A stretch of 64,000 nucleotides of DNA, taken from contig NZ_JABLSJ010000003.1 of the NCBI RefSeq assembly GCF_013618635.1, positions 62,001 through 126,000 of the forward strand, given 5' to 3'. This stretch comes from Thalassobacillus sp. CUG 92003 (lineage in GTDB: Bacteria > Bacillota > Bacilli > Bacillales > Halobacillaceae). Of this stretch, positions 9,505-19,454 are shown piece by piece; positions within the stretch are counted from its first letter, which is position 1; every line of letters begins with the position of its first letter. The position numbers and the translations under genes were made by a program. The notes beneath the pieces are model-generated. The model was not told where the DNA came from. It did not search any database and saw nothing but the letters and a program-made list of their open reading frames with translations.

Positions 9505-9630
9505 GGGTTGGCTGGGAAATAACTCGCTTTCCTGCGGGGGAACCGGCGAGCCTCCTCAGTCGCTTCGCTCCCTGTGGGGTCTCACCGAGCTCCTTCTCCC
9601 GCGGGAGTCTCGTCATTTCCCAGCCAACCC
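9505..9630. repeat. Interspersed hairpin element, copy 2
   Basis: The element has perfect 16-bp terminal inverted repeats, GGGTTGGCTGGGAAAT (9505-9520) and ATTTCCCAGCCAACCC (9615-9630). The interior matches copy 1, while the arm sequence is different from copy 1 and copy 4. It lies between the aldehyde dehydrogenase and the fumarylacetoacetase-fold dehydratase genes. Confidence 0.9.
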
Positions 9631-9928
9631 TTCCAATATTTGCAGAAATGCCCCTTCTAAAGGGGGGAAACCTTTTATACCCTGCGTAGAAAATAGTTCT
9701 GTGTTGCATAATGGCCCCTCGCCATAATACAGGACCTTACATAAGTGGTTTCGTTAAATTGTGGAAAAAGCAAAGGGCAAGTTGATCCCCGCATAGGCAA
9801 CAGGCTTAGAAGACTCGTCACACGCCCGCGAAAAAGAAAATCGCTACTTCCGCACCAAACATGCTATTAAATCTCGAAATCTAGTGTTATCTAAACTTGC
9901 CCTACCATCGAATAATACTTCAACAACG
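9631..9928. other. Intergenic stretch with no recognised feature
   Basis: About 300 bp between repeat copy 2 and the end of the dehydratase gene. I see no convincing reading frame with a ribosome binding site, no RNA gene and no clear terminator for the dehydratase gene. A degraded gene or mobile-element remnant cannot be excluded. Confidence 0.5.
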
Positions 9929-10831
9929 TTAGACGGTGGTGCTATTTGGCTTAACCAATTCTTCGACAGGGTTGCTTAACGTGCCCACTTCAGGGATGGT
10001 GATTTCCACCACATCCCCTTGCTCCAGCGTAAAATCATTTGCCGGGATGATACATGTTCCGGTAAACAACACTGTGCCATCAAACAGTTCATTATCACGG
10101 CCTAAATACGAGACTAACTCGTCATATTTCCGTTTTAATTGCGATGTGCTAGCTGAGTCTTCAAACACCGGCACACCATTCCTGATAATTTTGCACGTAA
10201 TGGTCAGATAGTAAGGATTTTCAACCGTTTCAGCCAGCCGAATGGACGGACCGAATGAACAGGAATGCTTCCAGATCTTTGCTTGCGGAAGATAGAGCGG
10301 ATTTTCCCCTTCAATGTCCCGACTGCTCATGTCATTCCCTACTGTATAGCCCACCACCTCGCCATCTTGCCGCAGCACTAAGCCCAGTTCAGGCTCAGGA
10401 ATCTGCCAATTGGAATCATTTCGCAAGTAGACCGGTTCATTGGGCCCGATCGTCCTCCGATTCGTCGACTTCATGAATAGCTCCGGACGAGCGGCACTGT
10501 ATACTTTGTCATAATACGAACCACTCACTTCTTCTCCCTCATAAGCTTCATAATTACGGGCTTGCTTACTATTGAAATAGGTCACGCCGGACGCCCACAC
10601 TTCATAAGCATTCAAAGGGAGTGTAAGGTTCAGTTCCTCCAGTTTAAAATCAAGCGGAAGGGCATCTTGAATAGCTCGGTTAATCAAGCTCAGGCACGAT
10701 TCATCTCGTTCGGTCGATTGTTCGATCACCTCCAGAAAATCATCGTAGGGCAATGCCCATATGTCGTTCGTCTCTGTCACAGCTGCCAATTGGCGGGTGC
10801 CATCGTCATTAATAAATTTGATTATATTCAT
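9929..10831 (-). CDS. 2-keto-3-deoxy-sugar-acid dehydratase, fumarylacetoacetase fold (XylX/KdaD-like)
   Basis: A 300-residue FAH-family protein whose length and layout resemble archaeal KdaD and the XylX type. These enzymes dehydrate 2-keto-3-deoxy-pentonate to 2,5-dioxopentanoate. Metal ligands of the fold are visible as Glu146 and Glu148 (PEPELGLVL) and Asp167 (GNDMSSRD). It would supply the substrate of the dehydrogenase at 7966 and take the product of the YjhG-type dehydratase at 22085. The ATG follows GAGAGGTGATGGA. It lies 66 bp after the IclR gene on the same strand, with an operator-like block just upstream. The pathway role is inferred from context; other FAH reactions are possible. 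Confidence 0.8.
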   Translation of the reverse strand: MNIIKFINDDGTRQLAAVTETNDIWALPYDDFLEVIEQSTERDESCLSLINRAIQDALPLDFKLEELNLTLPLNAYEVWASGVTYFNSKQARNYEAYEGEEVSGSYYDKVYSAARPELFMKSTNRRTIGPNEPVYLRNDSNWQIPEPELGLVLRQDGEVVGYTVGNDMSSRDIEGENPLYLPQAKIWKHSCSFGPSIRLAETVENPYYLTITCKIIRNGVPVFEDSASTSQLKRKYDELVSYLGRDNELFDGTVLFTGTCIIPANDFTLEQGDVVEITIPEVGTLSNPVEELVKPNSTTV

Positions 10832-10844
10832 TCCATCACCTCTC

Positions 10845-10879
10845 GTTTTATATTATAAAACTTCGTTTTGCTATATAGG
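10845..10879. promoter_or_regulatory. Operator-like block upstream of the dehydratase gene (shared with 21976-22006)
   Basis: Plus-strand GTTTTATATTAT is followed by AAACT-NN-GTTTT and then TATATAG. The same blocks recur upstream of the yjhG-type gene. AAAC-N3-GTTT is self-complementary. On the minus strand a TATAAT box lies within it. The adjacent IclR-type regulator is the likely binder (inference). Confidence 0.6.
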
Positions 10880-10897
10880 TGAAAAACAATCTACTTT

Positions 10898-11671
10898 TTA
10901 AACGTGCATAAAAGTAGATGGATAACCTAGTTTTTCAGATATGGTGAGTCCTGTACGCTTTAGCTTGGCGATGATGCGCTCTGTTTCTTCTCCTGCTAAA
11001 CGCGTAGATGGAGCTGAAATACTGATAGCAGCCGTTACGTTCCGGTCATGATCGTAAACCGGGACGGCCAGACACGTCACACCCGGTTCATTTTCTTCAG
11101 CGTCCATGGCGTATCCGTTCTCCTGCACACGGTGAAGTTCAGCATGAAAAGCGTCAGCCGTTGTAATCGTATTTGATGTCTGTTGATGGTACGCATAGTT
11201 TGCGAGAAGATCCTGTTGAACATCGTGCGATTGATACGCGACAAGCACTTTTCCGACAGCACTCGAATGGATCGGAACGCGCCTGCCAACGCGGGAATAA
11301 CCGATGATGGCCGTTGGGCTTTCCACTTTATCAATGTAAACACCAGTCTTACCATCTAAGACAACGAGGTGGACAGCCAGTCCGGTGTCGACAGAAAGTT
11401 CGATCAGGGTTGGTTTTGCAATGGAACGCACGTCAATGCTATTCATGAGAAAATTGGAGCGTTCGACTAGCTTCATCCCTAAACTATACTTTCCTGTTTC
11501 CGGATCCTGTCTTACATAGTCGTGTTCTTTCAACGTTTTAAGCAGTGAATGGACGGTGCTTTTATTCAATTCCAGTTTCGTACTAATCTCCGAGATTTTT
11601 AATTCTGGATTCAAGTCGTCGAATAAGTCTATTATCTTGAATGCTCGATCGACCGATTGGATAATAGGCAT
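10898..11671 (-). CDS. IclR-family transcriptional regulator
   Basis: A 257-residue IclR-family protein. The N-terminal winged helix-turn-helix (about 1-65, with KISEISTKLELNKSTVHSLL) precedes a GAF-like effector domain (about 80-250) with SAVGKVLVAY and LAVPVYDHD. IclR regulators commonly sense sugar acids or aromatic acids. AAGGAG precedes the ATG by seven bases. The gene directly precedes the dehydratase gene on the same strand. I infer that it controls the oxidative pentose genes through the block shared by 10845 and 21976, with 2-keto-3-deoxy-pentonate or xylonate as likely effector. Confidence 0.88.
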   Translation of the reverse strand: MPIIQSVDRAFKIIDLFDDLNPELKISEISTKLELNKSTVHSLLKTLKEHDYVRQDPETGKYSLGMKLVERSNFLMNSIDVRSIAKPTLIELSVDTGLAVHLVVLDGKTGVYIDKVESPTAIIGYSRVGRRVPIHSSAVGKVLVAYQSHDVQQDLLANYAYHQQTSNTITTADAFHAELHRVQENGYAMDAEENEPGVTCLAVPVYDHDRNVTAAISISAPSTRLAGEETERIIAKLKRTGLTISEKLGYPSTFMHV

Positions 11672-11838
11672 TGGTAAACTCCTTCATGTTTATATCGTTC
11701 GTTTCAGAATTTTTTATGATAATAGGTCCAATATATATCCAGATTAATCGCCAGTCAAGTTGGACTATTCTGACAACTATCTTTAAAACTATCCATTATG
11801 CAATCGTCAGTCAATAATCTTAAACGACGTTATCGAAC

Positions 11839-13020
11839 TTAGCTGCCACCAAACGAGACATGCACGTCTTCAAAACGTTTCGTAGCTGCGGAACGTTCCA
11901 CTGCCTCCATGACAGCCTGATTTTTAACACCATCCCCGAAATGGGGTTCAGGAGCTCGGTTGCTGGAAATACCCTTCACGAATTCGTACATTAAATTAAT
12001 GAAAGTGTGCTCATAGCCAATGATGTGTCCAGGCGGCCAATAAGCGCCTGCGTAAGGATGTGCTTCTTCGGTACAATTGATTGTTTTGAAGCCTTGCAGA
12101 CCTAGAGGGGCATCTGAAAAATACACATCCAAATTATTCATGTTCTCCATATCCCAGCGCACAGACCCTTTTTCTCCGTTAATTTCAAACTTGTTTTTAT
12201 TGCGATTGCCGTTCGCAAACCGGGTCGCTTCAAAGGTTCCCATCGCTCCATTTTCAAATCTTGCCAGAAATGCTGTCGCGTCATCAACTGTCACTTCCCC
12301 GTATTCTTGTGAATCCGAGGAAGCCTTCAATCCGCCACTCATTTCGCCCAGGGGACGCTCGTCAATGAACGTTTCCATCATCCCGCAAACCTCGGTCATC
12401 TCGCCGACTAGGAATCTTGCTAGATCAATGCTGTGAGCGCCTATATCCCCGAGAGCACCGGTACCGGATACTTCCTTCTTCAACCGCCAAATGAGCGGAA
12501 ACGATGGGTCCATAATGAAATCTTGTAAATAATTGGCCCGAATATGATAGATTCTGCCCAACGCATTTTCTTCAATAAGCTGTTTTGCATACTGGACCGC
12601 CGGGGCGAAACGATAGTTATGGCAAATCATATGGACGACGTTGTTTTTCTCCACCGCCTGATGCATGGCCTTCGCATCTTCCAGGGTCAGAGCAAGTGGC
12701 TTCTCTGAAATAATATGCTTCCCCGCTTCTGCTGCAGCAATCGCTATGTCGGCATGGGTATGATTAGGCGTAACTATATCTATAACATCAATGTCATCGC
12801 GCTCAATCAAGTTGCGCCAGTCAGTTTCATAGCTTACCCACCCCATTCGATCGGCTGCTTCTTTTACGGCTCCTTCTTGTCTTCCAGCGATAGCTTGCAA
12901 TACAGGCACAGCATCGGTATCAAAATAAAACGGGACATCACGGTAAGCGTGACTATGCATCTTTCCCATGAATTGATAGCCGACCATTCCTATTCTGATT
13001 TCATCTTTTTTCACAACCAT
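11839..13020 (-). CDS. Gfo/Idh/MocA-family oxidoreductase 1
   Basis: A 393-residue NAD(P)-dependent sugar dehydrogenase-like protein. The Rossmann start IRIGMVGYQFMGKMHSHAY is at about residues 8-26, the EKPLAL motif with the family lysine at about 105-110, and a C-terminal alpha/beta sheet domain follows. Family members oxidise or epimerise sugars or inositols. AAAGGGG lies five bases before the ATG. It is the last gene of the ABC-xylosidase operon, 16 bp after the related gene at 13037. It could supply the first oxidation of the Weimberg route or act on a side-chain sugar of xylan; the sequence does not decide. Confidence 0.85.
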   Translation of the reverse strand: MVVKKDEIRIGMVGYQFMGKMHSHAYRDVPFYFDTDAVPVLQAIAGRQEGAVKEAADRMGWVSYETDWRNLIERDDIDVIDIVTPNHTHADIAIAAAEAGKHIISEKPLALTLEDAKAMHQAVEKNNVVHMICHNYRFAPAVQYAKQLIEENALGRIYHIRANYLQDFIMDPSFPLIWRLKKEVSGTGALGDIGAHSIDLARFLVGEMTEVCGMMETFIDERPLGEMSGGLKASSDSQEYGEVTVDDATAFLARFENGAMGTFEATRFANGNRNKNKFEINGEKGSVRWDMENMNNLDVYFSDAPLGLQGFKTINCTEEAHPYAGAYWPPGHIIGYEHTFINLMYEFVKGISSNRAPEPHFGDGVKNQAVMEAVERSAATKRFEDVHVSFGGS

Positions 13021-13036
13021 TCACACCCCTTTCCGA

Positions 13037-14167
13037 TTACTCCGGCGTCCTTTCCCGGTATAACAAACGGCTCAAGTTGTCCTTGTTAAGGCCTGGTGGC
13101 AAGGGCTTGGGCTGATCGCACGTAAACTGAACGTGGTAATGCCGCTCGTTTTCGGAAGCAATTTGAATCCCATGCATGACGTCAAGAACGTGAGCAGCCA
13201 TCATGCCGCTTGCGCGCGGCGTTTCGCCATGGATGATAGCATGAGCGAATTCAGCTGCGCCAAGCCCGCGGCTATTTGTTATGAAACCGTGTGTCAACGG
13301 GTATTCTTGCCAGTCCGGTTCCTTGGCTTTCCTTACGTAGACCGGCCCGTTAAATTGGTTAGGGTCCGGCACGGACATGCTGCCTTCTGTTCCATAGATT
13401 TCAATGTGCGGCAGCTGGTGATGCCATGTATCGAAGCTGGTGATAATAGAGGCAACAGCCCCGTTTTCAAAGTCGAGTACACCATTAATTTGCGTCGGGG
13501 TCTCTACTTGAATGGTCTGTCCCCGCTTCGGCTGGCTCTGGATGGTACGTTCCTTGTGCGTGATTTTAGCAGATCCAGTTACTCTGGCTACCGGGCCTAA
13601 CAGGGATACGAGAGCCGTGAGGTAATAGGGCCCCATATCAAACATTGGACCGCCGCCCGCCTGGTAATAAAAAGCCGGGTCAGGATGCCAATGCTCATGT
13701 CCAGGTAACATCATAAAAGCACTGGCGGAGACAGGTCTCCCGATCGCCCCTTCGTCCAGTAATGTCCGGCATGTTTGGATGCCTCCTCCTAAAAATGTGT
13801 CCGGTGCATTGCCAAGCAACAAACCCTTGCGCTCGGCCATTTCCACCATCTGTTCAGCTTCTTCACGTGTGGCAGCTAAAGGCTTTTCCCCATATACATG
13901 TTTACCCGCTTCTAAAGCAGCTAACGCCACATCCGCATGGGCAGAGGGAATCGTCAAATTAATTATGAAATCTAAATCGGGATCCTCCATAAGTTGTGTT
14001 GTCGTACACGCTTTCGGAAGCTGATACTGCCTGGCTTTTTCCTCCGCTCTATCAACATCCAAATCAGCGCATGCTGTGATTGTAAACGTCTCGAAATCCC
14101 CGGCGTTTTGCAGATAAATATCGCTTATGTTGCCACATCCCACCAAACCCGCCTTCAGCTTCGTCAT
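13037..14167 (-). CDS. Gfo/Idh/MocA-family oxidoreductase 2
   Basis: A 376-residue paralogue of the neighbouring oxidoreductase. It shows the Rossmann motif [30 protein letters not shown] at about residues 90-101 and [12 protein letters not shown] in the substrate domain. Its ATG overlaps the stop of the original thuA-like frame as ATGA at 14164-14167, which implies translational coupling in the ancestral operon. A xylose 1-dehydrogenase role is possible, since some xylose dehydrogenases belong to this family, but this is inference only. Confidence 0.85.
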   Translation of the reverse strand: MTKLKAGLVGCGNISDIYLQNAGDFETFTITACADLDVDRAEEKARQYQLPKACTTTQLMEDPDLDFIINLTIPSAHADVALAALEAGKHVYGEKPLAATREEAEQMVEMAERKGLLLGNAPDTFLGGGIQTCRTLLDEGAIGRPVSASAFMMLPGHEHWHPDPAFYYQAGGGPMFDMGPYYLTALVSLLGPVARVTGSAKITHKERTIQSQPKRGQTIQVETPTQINGVLDFENGAVASIITSFDTWHHQLPHIEIYGTEGSMSVPDPNQFNGPVYVRKAKEPDWQEYPLTHGFITNSRGLGAAEFAHAIIHGETPRASGMMAAHVLDVMHGIQIASENERHYHVQFTCDQPKPLPPGLNKDNLSRLLYRERTPE

Positions 14168-14838
14168 AATTTCCCCTCTTTCCTAACGGCCCAATTGAAG
14201 CCATTCCTCATCAACTTCGTCACTTCCGGCATCCGCACGATGTCGGCTACATGACCTAAGGAGCAATAGTAGACGTTTCCTTTTCCCCATTTTTTTGTTC
14301 ACACAACCGGCATTTCCACTTCTCCATTCGGCTGGTGCGGCCCTTCAGCGACCGGGAACGTTGTGGTGGCGTGCACCTGTATCGCCGGATCGATATGCAT
14401 ATAGTATTGTTCCGATGTCACGATGAAATCTTCCATCCCTTTGGTAAGCGGATGGTCGTGATCACTTATTTTCACGGTATAGGTAATGTGATCATCGCCG
14501 GGATGAGCCACCCACTGACCACCAACCATAAATTGATAATCAGTGGCCATTCGGAATGAATCCCCCAGCCCTCCATGTAAACCGGCTAACCCGGTTCCGC
14601 CAGCTACGGCATCCAATAAAGGGGATAATTGACTGTCCGAAATTTCACCTTGGGTCCAATTCGGCACAATCAAATCATAGCTTGATAAGTTATCATTTTC
14701 TAACGTAGCGAGTGTATCGGTCACTTTAACGTCGAAATGTTCCTCTCTTAATATACGGGCTAGAATCTCTGCGACTTCAGCTGGCTCGTGCCCTTCCCAA
14801 CCGCCCTGAAAAATCAATGCCTGTTTTATAAGACTCAC
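14164..14838 (-). pseudogene. ThuA-like (trehalose utilisation) gene with premature stop and damaged start
   Basis: The frame encodes a ThuA-type class I amidotransferase-fold protein (IFQGGWEGHEP, GLHGG, then TSEQYYMHIDP). It is interrupted at 14299-14301 by TGA where homologues have tryptophan: MPVV-stop-TKKWGKGNVYYCSLGHV continues in frame for 44 codons to a stop at 14164, overlapping the next ATG as ATGA. The strong AAGGAG site also points to an ATA codon at 14827-14829 where ATG is expected; the only standard start nearby, GTG at 14838, overlaps the AAGGAG site. Both changes are single G-to-A. A truncated 179-residue product is possible, but a recent pseudogene is likelier. Operon position is between GH52 and the oxidoreductases. 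Confidence 0.82.
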
Positions 14839-14859
14839 TCCTTCCGCGTTGAATCGTTC

Positions 14860-16965
14860 TTAACCCTCCTGCAGCCACAAAATGCTCGTTACGCCGCGAG
14901 GGTAATAACGACTGGCAGATATGTTCCCTGCGATAATTTGATCGCTCCAACTCCAATATGAGTGTTCGGGGTGTGTCAGCCAACGGACATGAGCCCGATC
15001 GGCCGCTTCTCCCTGTTCGTCCCAAGGGAATTGCAGAATCTCCCGGTAAATGAATTGACAAAGATAAATTTTACTCAACCAGGAATTATCACTCGTGGAT
15101 GAAAGTTTCCACCCTTCATCAGGGAATAAACAAACACCGGGCTGCAATACGGTTTGGGTGTGTTTTTTCAGCGCTTTTATTAAAAAACCGAATTTACCAT
15201 CTTCACTCAAGTGTTCGCGACACCCTGTGTAATATGGAAAGATCAAACCTTCAATCGCCGGGATGATCTTGGAATGGTTGCCTTCTGTAATCACAGCCGG
15301 AATATAGCCTTCCTCCGTCATTTCGCCGGCGATGGTTGCAGCGCATCGTTCCGATTGATCACAAGCTTGCTGGGATAACGTGTCTAATCCAAAGGAGAGA
15401 AAGAGTTTTTCCAAGGCAATATACATCGCCCAGCACTTCGTTGCCAGATAGATATTATTCCGAGCCTGCCCGAGCGACACGTCGAGACTATCATACGTGG
15501 TGATTTCAGCCCCGCCTTCGGTGTACGAGCTGTCTAGTGCCATCATTCCGTTTCGCTGCTCAGGATCAGGGTGGTCCCGGTTCAACATGCTGCGGAACGC
15601 TTCTTTCACTACGGATACATGTTTTTCAGCAAATTGATTATCCTCAGTGGCAGACACATATACCGTGAAACAACACAACCAATTCACTAATTCTTCATGG
15701 GTCATAAACGAAAAACAGTCGTCGATCCCGGCAAATTCATAAGCTGAGCGTCCAGGTTTAGAAAACACATTCGCTACGCCCATATCATGTGTGAAACTTA
15801 TACCGCCAGGGTGCAGCGTATCCTCTCCTGGAAATTTCACCTCATCCTCGTAGCGGTACCGGTCTATGAACAGCTCCAATTCATTTTTGACTGTCCAGGG
15901 GTTCATGTTCAACTCAAAAAATAACTGATCGACCGTCAAGTCAAAGGTGTTCATCATACGGTATTCACCTTCATGCACGACCCAGAGCGGCCGCCCGTCC
16001 TCATGCAAAAATTGGGTGTTGCCATAATAACTCTTGATGGAATGCGCCATCATGAACGTTTGCGCCTCGGACAAATGGTCCCGTTCTAAAAGCTTGTTGC
16101 TCGCCTCACAACGGGCACTCAGTTCATGAAAATGGGCTAAAGCATAGCGTGCGACATCCTCTATATCAGCAAAATACCGCGTGTAGTAATAGGACGTATC
16201 CAGTCCGCTTGTTGCATAGCCACCCTGATAAAAACAAATCGCAAATTGAAAGGTTTTCTTTTCATAAGGAGCGGCCTCCATAATCAGGCCGCCGCAAAGG
16301 CCGAGTCCAAACCCTAAGTTGAATGCATGGGTGGCATTCACGACCTTATCAATTGTGAAACCAAGACCCGAAACGACGTCCGGGTTATCCGTTACAATAG
16401 CCGTGCGCCTGCCTTGACCAATACCAGTCAATTCCCCGTCCGTAACATCATCTAATCGCCGCATCGCCGAATATGGATCTTCCCCCTGATAGCCGAAAAA
16501 AGCTTTCCGGGATCTGCCGCACTCTCGATTATCTATCGTTACCTCAGCGAATACAGCAGGGAGTATGGCAGCTTTAAGGTGCTCCTGATCCGCTGTTTCA
16601 GGGTCCGGAACAGAGGAAACGGGCGAATAGACTTTGAACTCTAAGTCTCCTGCCTTCCAAGCATCCGTCCCTAACCGAAATTCCCGCTCGATCTCTTCAT
16701 CGGCAAAATGATGAATGAGCTCTTCATCTGATGCGGTCTGGTCATTCCCGACGGCAAACCTTGCCAAGTCTTCCGAGGGGTCGCCAAAGAATGGGAACGC
16801 CTGGTAGCGGCCACCTTCCCTCGTTTCCAAACCTATGTACACATTCTCGTTGGCTGGCTCGCCTAACTCCAGCCCCAGTCCTCCGCTTGCTCCTTTAAAC
16901 CCAAGCGTAAAACTGGCGAATGCGCCAATGGGTGAATGATGGGCATTAAAGAATTGATTGTCCAT
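14860..16965 (-). CDS. Beta-xylosidase, glycoside hydrolase family 52
   Basis: A 701-residue GH52 protein, a retaining exo-beta-xylosidase family known from Geobacillus XynB2-type enzymes. The start FFNAHHSPIGAFASFTLGF is diagnostic. The nucleophile region WVVHEGEYRMM is at 328-338 (Glu332/Glu334), and the acid/base region ITTYDSLD is at 488-495. Length matches the family. There is no signal peptide, so it should act inside the cell on xylo-oligosaccharides brought in by the adjacent ABC importer. GGAGG lies eight bases before the ATG. It lies 40 bp after the GH43 gene in the same operon. Confidence 0.95.
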   Translation of the reverse strand: MDNQFFNAHHSPIGAFASFTLGFKGASGGLGLELGEPANENVYIGLETREGGRYQAFPFFGDPSEDLARFAVGNDQTASDEELIHHFADEEIEREFRLGTDAWKAGDLEFKVYSPVSSVPDPETADQEHLKAAILPAVFAEVTIDNRECGRSRKAFFGYQGEDPYSAMRRLDDVTDGELTGIGQGRRTAIVTDNPDVVSGLGFTIDKVVNATHAFNLGFGLGLCGGLIMEAAPYEKKTFQFAICFYQGGYATSGLDTSYYYTRYFADIEDVARYALAHFHELSARCEASNKLLERDHLSEAQTFMMAHSIKSYYGNTQFLHEDGRPLWVVHEGEYRMMNTFDLTVDQLFFELNMNPWTVKNELELFIDRYRYEDEVKFPGEDTLHPGGISFTHDMGVANVFSKPGRSAYEFAGIDDCFSFMTHEELVNWLCCFTVYVSATEDNQFAEKHVSVVKEAFRSMLNRDHPDPEQRNGMMALDSSYTEGGAEITTYDSLDVSLGQARNNIYLATKCWAMYIALEKLFLSFGLDTLSQQACDQSERCAATIAGEMTEEGYIPAVITEGNHSKIIPAIEGLIFPYYTGCREHLSEDGKFGFLIKALKKHTQTVLQPGVCLFPDEGWKLSSTSDNSWLSKIYLCQFIYREILQFPWDEQGEAADRAHVRWLTHPEHSYWSWSDQIIAGNISASRYYPRGVTSILWLQEG

Positions 16966-17005
16966 TTAATAAACCTCCACTTTGCTAATTTTCACTGAAG
17001 CGGGC

Positions 17006-18592
17006 TTATGCTTGCGGCTGAGGAAGCTCTTGATACATAAAGTAATCAAAATCGGCATGTTTGCTCTGGCCGCTCAAGTCTTGCGCACACATGCCGACAA
17101 AAGTGCCTGTAAATCGAATCAGATCGGCATCATCGTCAGATAAGTGCGTGATCTCAATACCTTGCGCCACCAAATGCCATGTCTCCCCGTCTAGCGAATA
17201 ATAGAATGTCAGCCATTCATTGTTTAAGACGGCTTTCAAATAATAATAAGGCGCTTCCGGCAGACTGATATCCTCCTGCAAAATTTCATCATATTCCCCG
17301 TGTTTCGTTTGGATGATGCCTAACACCAACCCGTCCGCTTCATCATGCGTGATTCTTAAATAGACATAATCCGTGGTGTTATAATAGAAAATCAGACCCG
17401 CCATCTGTTGAAAATGGTCAGGGTGAAAATCGACCTTCGTTTCCACATTCACCTGAAAACTTTCCAGCCTTCTCGCCACAAGACTTTGCTTATGAAGCGA
17501 ACTCATCGACTCCTGCCCTTTCAAACGAAGGTGGTTGTCTCGTTCCTGTAACGAGACCCAATCTTCCGTAAAGGGTCTTCTTAAAGCATTCCAATGTAAA
17601 TTCAGATGCGATCCATTGAACTCATCGATCGAATCCTCTTGTTCAAACGGGAAAAGAGCTAATTCCGGAGCGGGAACAGTCGTTTTAGGATGCGGCCCGC
17701 CTTCTACGCGCAGCCAACCATCATCTGTCCAATAGCATTTTTGTAAAGCTGTTTCTCTTCCCAGAATACATTTGCCATCTTTAACAGGGCGCGCACATAA
17801 ATGCGCCATAAACCATTCGCCGGTTTGGGTTTCCACTAGACTAGCATGTCCCGCTTTTTGCAGCATGTCATGTTGAGTTCGATCGGACGTCAAGACAGGA
17901 TTCTGTGGATCCACTGTGTACGGACCCGTCAAATCATCGGAGCGCGCAATCGTCACCGCGTGATTATAGACCGTACCGCCTTCTGCCGTGACGAGATAAT
18001 AACGGCCGTTACGCTTATAAATATGAGGCGCCTCAGTGACGCCCAAATCTGTACCTTTAAAAATATTGCGGACGGGACCGACGAGTTTCTTTTCAGCGAC
18101 CGAATATTCCTGAAGGGCGATTCCAGCGAATGAGTTGGTTCCTTTACGATGATCCCATATCATGTTCAATACCCATTTCGAGCCGTCTTCATCATGGAAT
18201 AAAGATGGATCAAAGCCGCTGCTGTTTAAATAAATCGGATCAGACCACGGTCCTGTGATGTTTTCAGAGGTCACCATATAATTATGTGTATCTTTAAAGG
18301 CCCCACGTCTGCTTTTCACATCCGTATAGATCAAATAAAACATTCCTTCTGAGTAACTCAAGGCAGGTGCCCATACACCGCCCGAATCAATATTTCCATC
18401 CATGTCCAACTGTGAAGGTCGTGTCAAAGGATAGGAAACGAGTTTCCAGTTGATCAAATCTTTCGAGTGATGAATTTGAACGCCCGGAAACCACTCGAAT
18501 GTCGACGTCGCAATATAGTAATCCTCCCCCACCCTTATCATGCAAGGGTCCGGGTGATAACCAGGCAAAATAGGGTTCTCAATTGAGCTCAT
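17006..18592 (-). CDS. Beta-xylosidase, glycoside hydrolase family 43
   Basis: A 528-residue inverting GH43 beta-xylosidase. The three catalytic acids fall at the positions known for XynB/SXA-type enzymes: Asp15 (YHPDP), Asp128 (SSGFDPSLF) and Glu187 (VTEAPHIYK). A five-bladed propeller occupies about 1-320 and a C-terminal concanavalin-like beta-sandwich about 325-528. There is no signal peptide, so it hydrolyses imported xylobiose and longer oligosaccharides in the cytoplasm; some relatives also cleave arabinosides. The second ATG (18592) is used because AGGGAG lies six bases before it and abuts the first ATG. It sits between the permease and GH52 genes. Confidence 0.94.
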   Translation of the reverse strand: MSSIENPILPGYHPDPCMIRVGEDYYIATSTFEWFPGVQIHHSKDLINWKLVSYPLTRPSQLDMDGNIDSGGVWAPALSYSEGMFYLIYTDVKSRRGAFKDTHNYMVTSENITGPWSDPIYLNSSGFDPSLFHDEDGSKWVLNMIWDHRKGTNSFAGIALQEYSVAEKKLVGPVRNIFKGTDLGVTEAPHIYKRNGRYYLVTAEGGTVYNHAVTIARSDDLTGPYTVDPQNPVLTSDRTQHDMLQKAGHASLVETQTGEWFMAHLCARPVKDGKCILGRETALQKCYWTDDGWLRVEGGPHPKTTVPAPELALFPFEQEDSIDEFNGSHLNLHWNALRRPFTEDWVSLQERDNHLRLKGQESMSSLHKQSLVARRLESFQVNVETKVDFHPDHFQQMAGLIFYYNTTDYVYLRITHDEADGLVLGIIQTKHGEYDEILQEDISLPEAPYYYLKAVLNNEWLTFYYSLDGETWHLVAQGIEITHLSDDDADLIRFTGTFVGMCAQDLSGQSKHADFDYFMYQELPQPQA

Positions 18593-18632
18593 AAGCATCT
18601 CCCTTCTTTAATACGAAAAGCTTAGACAGGCA

Positions 18633-19454
18633 TTAGCCTTTAACGGATCCTGCGGCAATCCCTTTAACGATTTTTTCCTGGGCCACAAGGTAGACAAGGA
18701 GTAAGGGCAGACTTGCTAATGTCAAGGCAGCCATGATACCGGGCACGTTAACTGAAAACTGCCCGTAGAATTCGCGTAACCCAAGCGGCAACGTTGCATT
18801 CCCTTCTGAATTTGTCAGCACGAGAGCGAAAACGAATTCATTCCATATTTGAATGAAATTATAGATGGCGACCGTTGCTACAGCAGGTGTCAGTAACGGA
18901 AATAAAATTCGCCAAAATAATCGAAAGTGACCGCACCCGTCCATCTTAGCTGATTCCTCAAGCTCCTTCGGCAGGTCTTGCAGAAATTGAGTGAAGATGA
19001 CGATGGAAACGGGAAGAGCAAACGCAATATACGGGCCAGGGAGTGCCCAAATCGTATCGTACAACCCGAGGTTTTTCGTTAGCAGAAAGATCGGAATCAA
19101 CGTCGTATGAATCGGGATCATCATGCCAACTAAAAACAACAGAAAGAGCGGTCGATTCAATTTAAATTTCATGCGTGCTAACGGGTAGCTTGCCATCGCA
19201 GCCAAAATGATCACGACTACAACAGAAATGACCGATACGAGCACACTATTAAAGAAGAAACGGAAAAAATCCGATTCAATCAACAATTTGTAATTGGCAA
19301 ATGAAAACTCTTCAGGAATGGCCCAAGGAGAACTCATGAATTCCATCTGATCTTTGAACGAGGCGCTCACCATAATAAGGAATGGAAGCCCCGTAAATAT
19401 TAAGAGTATGATAGCTAGCATATATAGTGGAATTTGTCTCAATTTCTTTAACAT
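18633..19454 (-). CDS. ABC sugar transporter permease (MalG type)
   Basis: A 273-residue CUT1-type inner-membrane permease with six hydrophobic segments. The cytoplasmic coupling motif ESAKMDGCGHFRLFWRILFP is at about residues 185-205. The C-terminus FALVLTNSEGNATLPLG is characteristic of the second permease of oligosaccharide importers. Its ATG follows the stop of the upstream permease without a gap (TAAATG). With that permease and the binding protein it forms the channel; the ATPase is not encoded here. Xylo-oligosaccharide uptake is inferred from the two xylosidases downstream. Confidence 0.93.
   Translation of the reverse strand: MLKKLRQIPLYMLAIILLIFTGLPFLIMVSASFKDQMEFMSSPWAIPEEFSFANYKLLIESDFFRFFFNSVLVSVISVVVVIILAAMASYPLARMKFKLNRPLFLLFLVGMMIPIHTTLIPIFLLTKNLGLYDTIWALPGPYIAFALPVSIVIFTQFLQDLPKELEESAKMDGCGHFRLFWRILFPLLTPAVATVAIYNFIQIWNEFVFALVLTNSEGNATLPLGLREFYGQFSVNVPGIMAALTLASLPLLLVYLVAQEKIVKGIAAGSVKG

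Noticed and set aside
9453-9727. Three open frames across hairpin copy 2
   Set aside because: They exist only because the GC-rich repeat lacks stops; similar frames would appear in every copy.
14299-14301. Selenocysteine or programmed read-through at the TGA in the thuA-like gene
   Set aside because: Relatives have tryptophan, not cysteine, at this place; no selenocysteine element is visible, and the start codon is damaged too, so decay is simpler.
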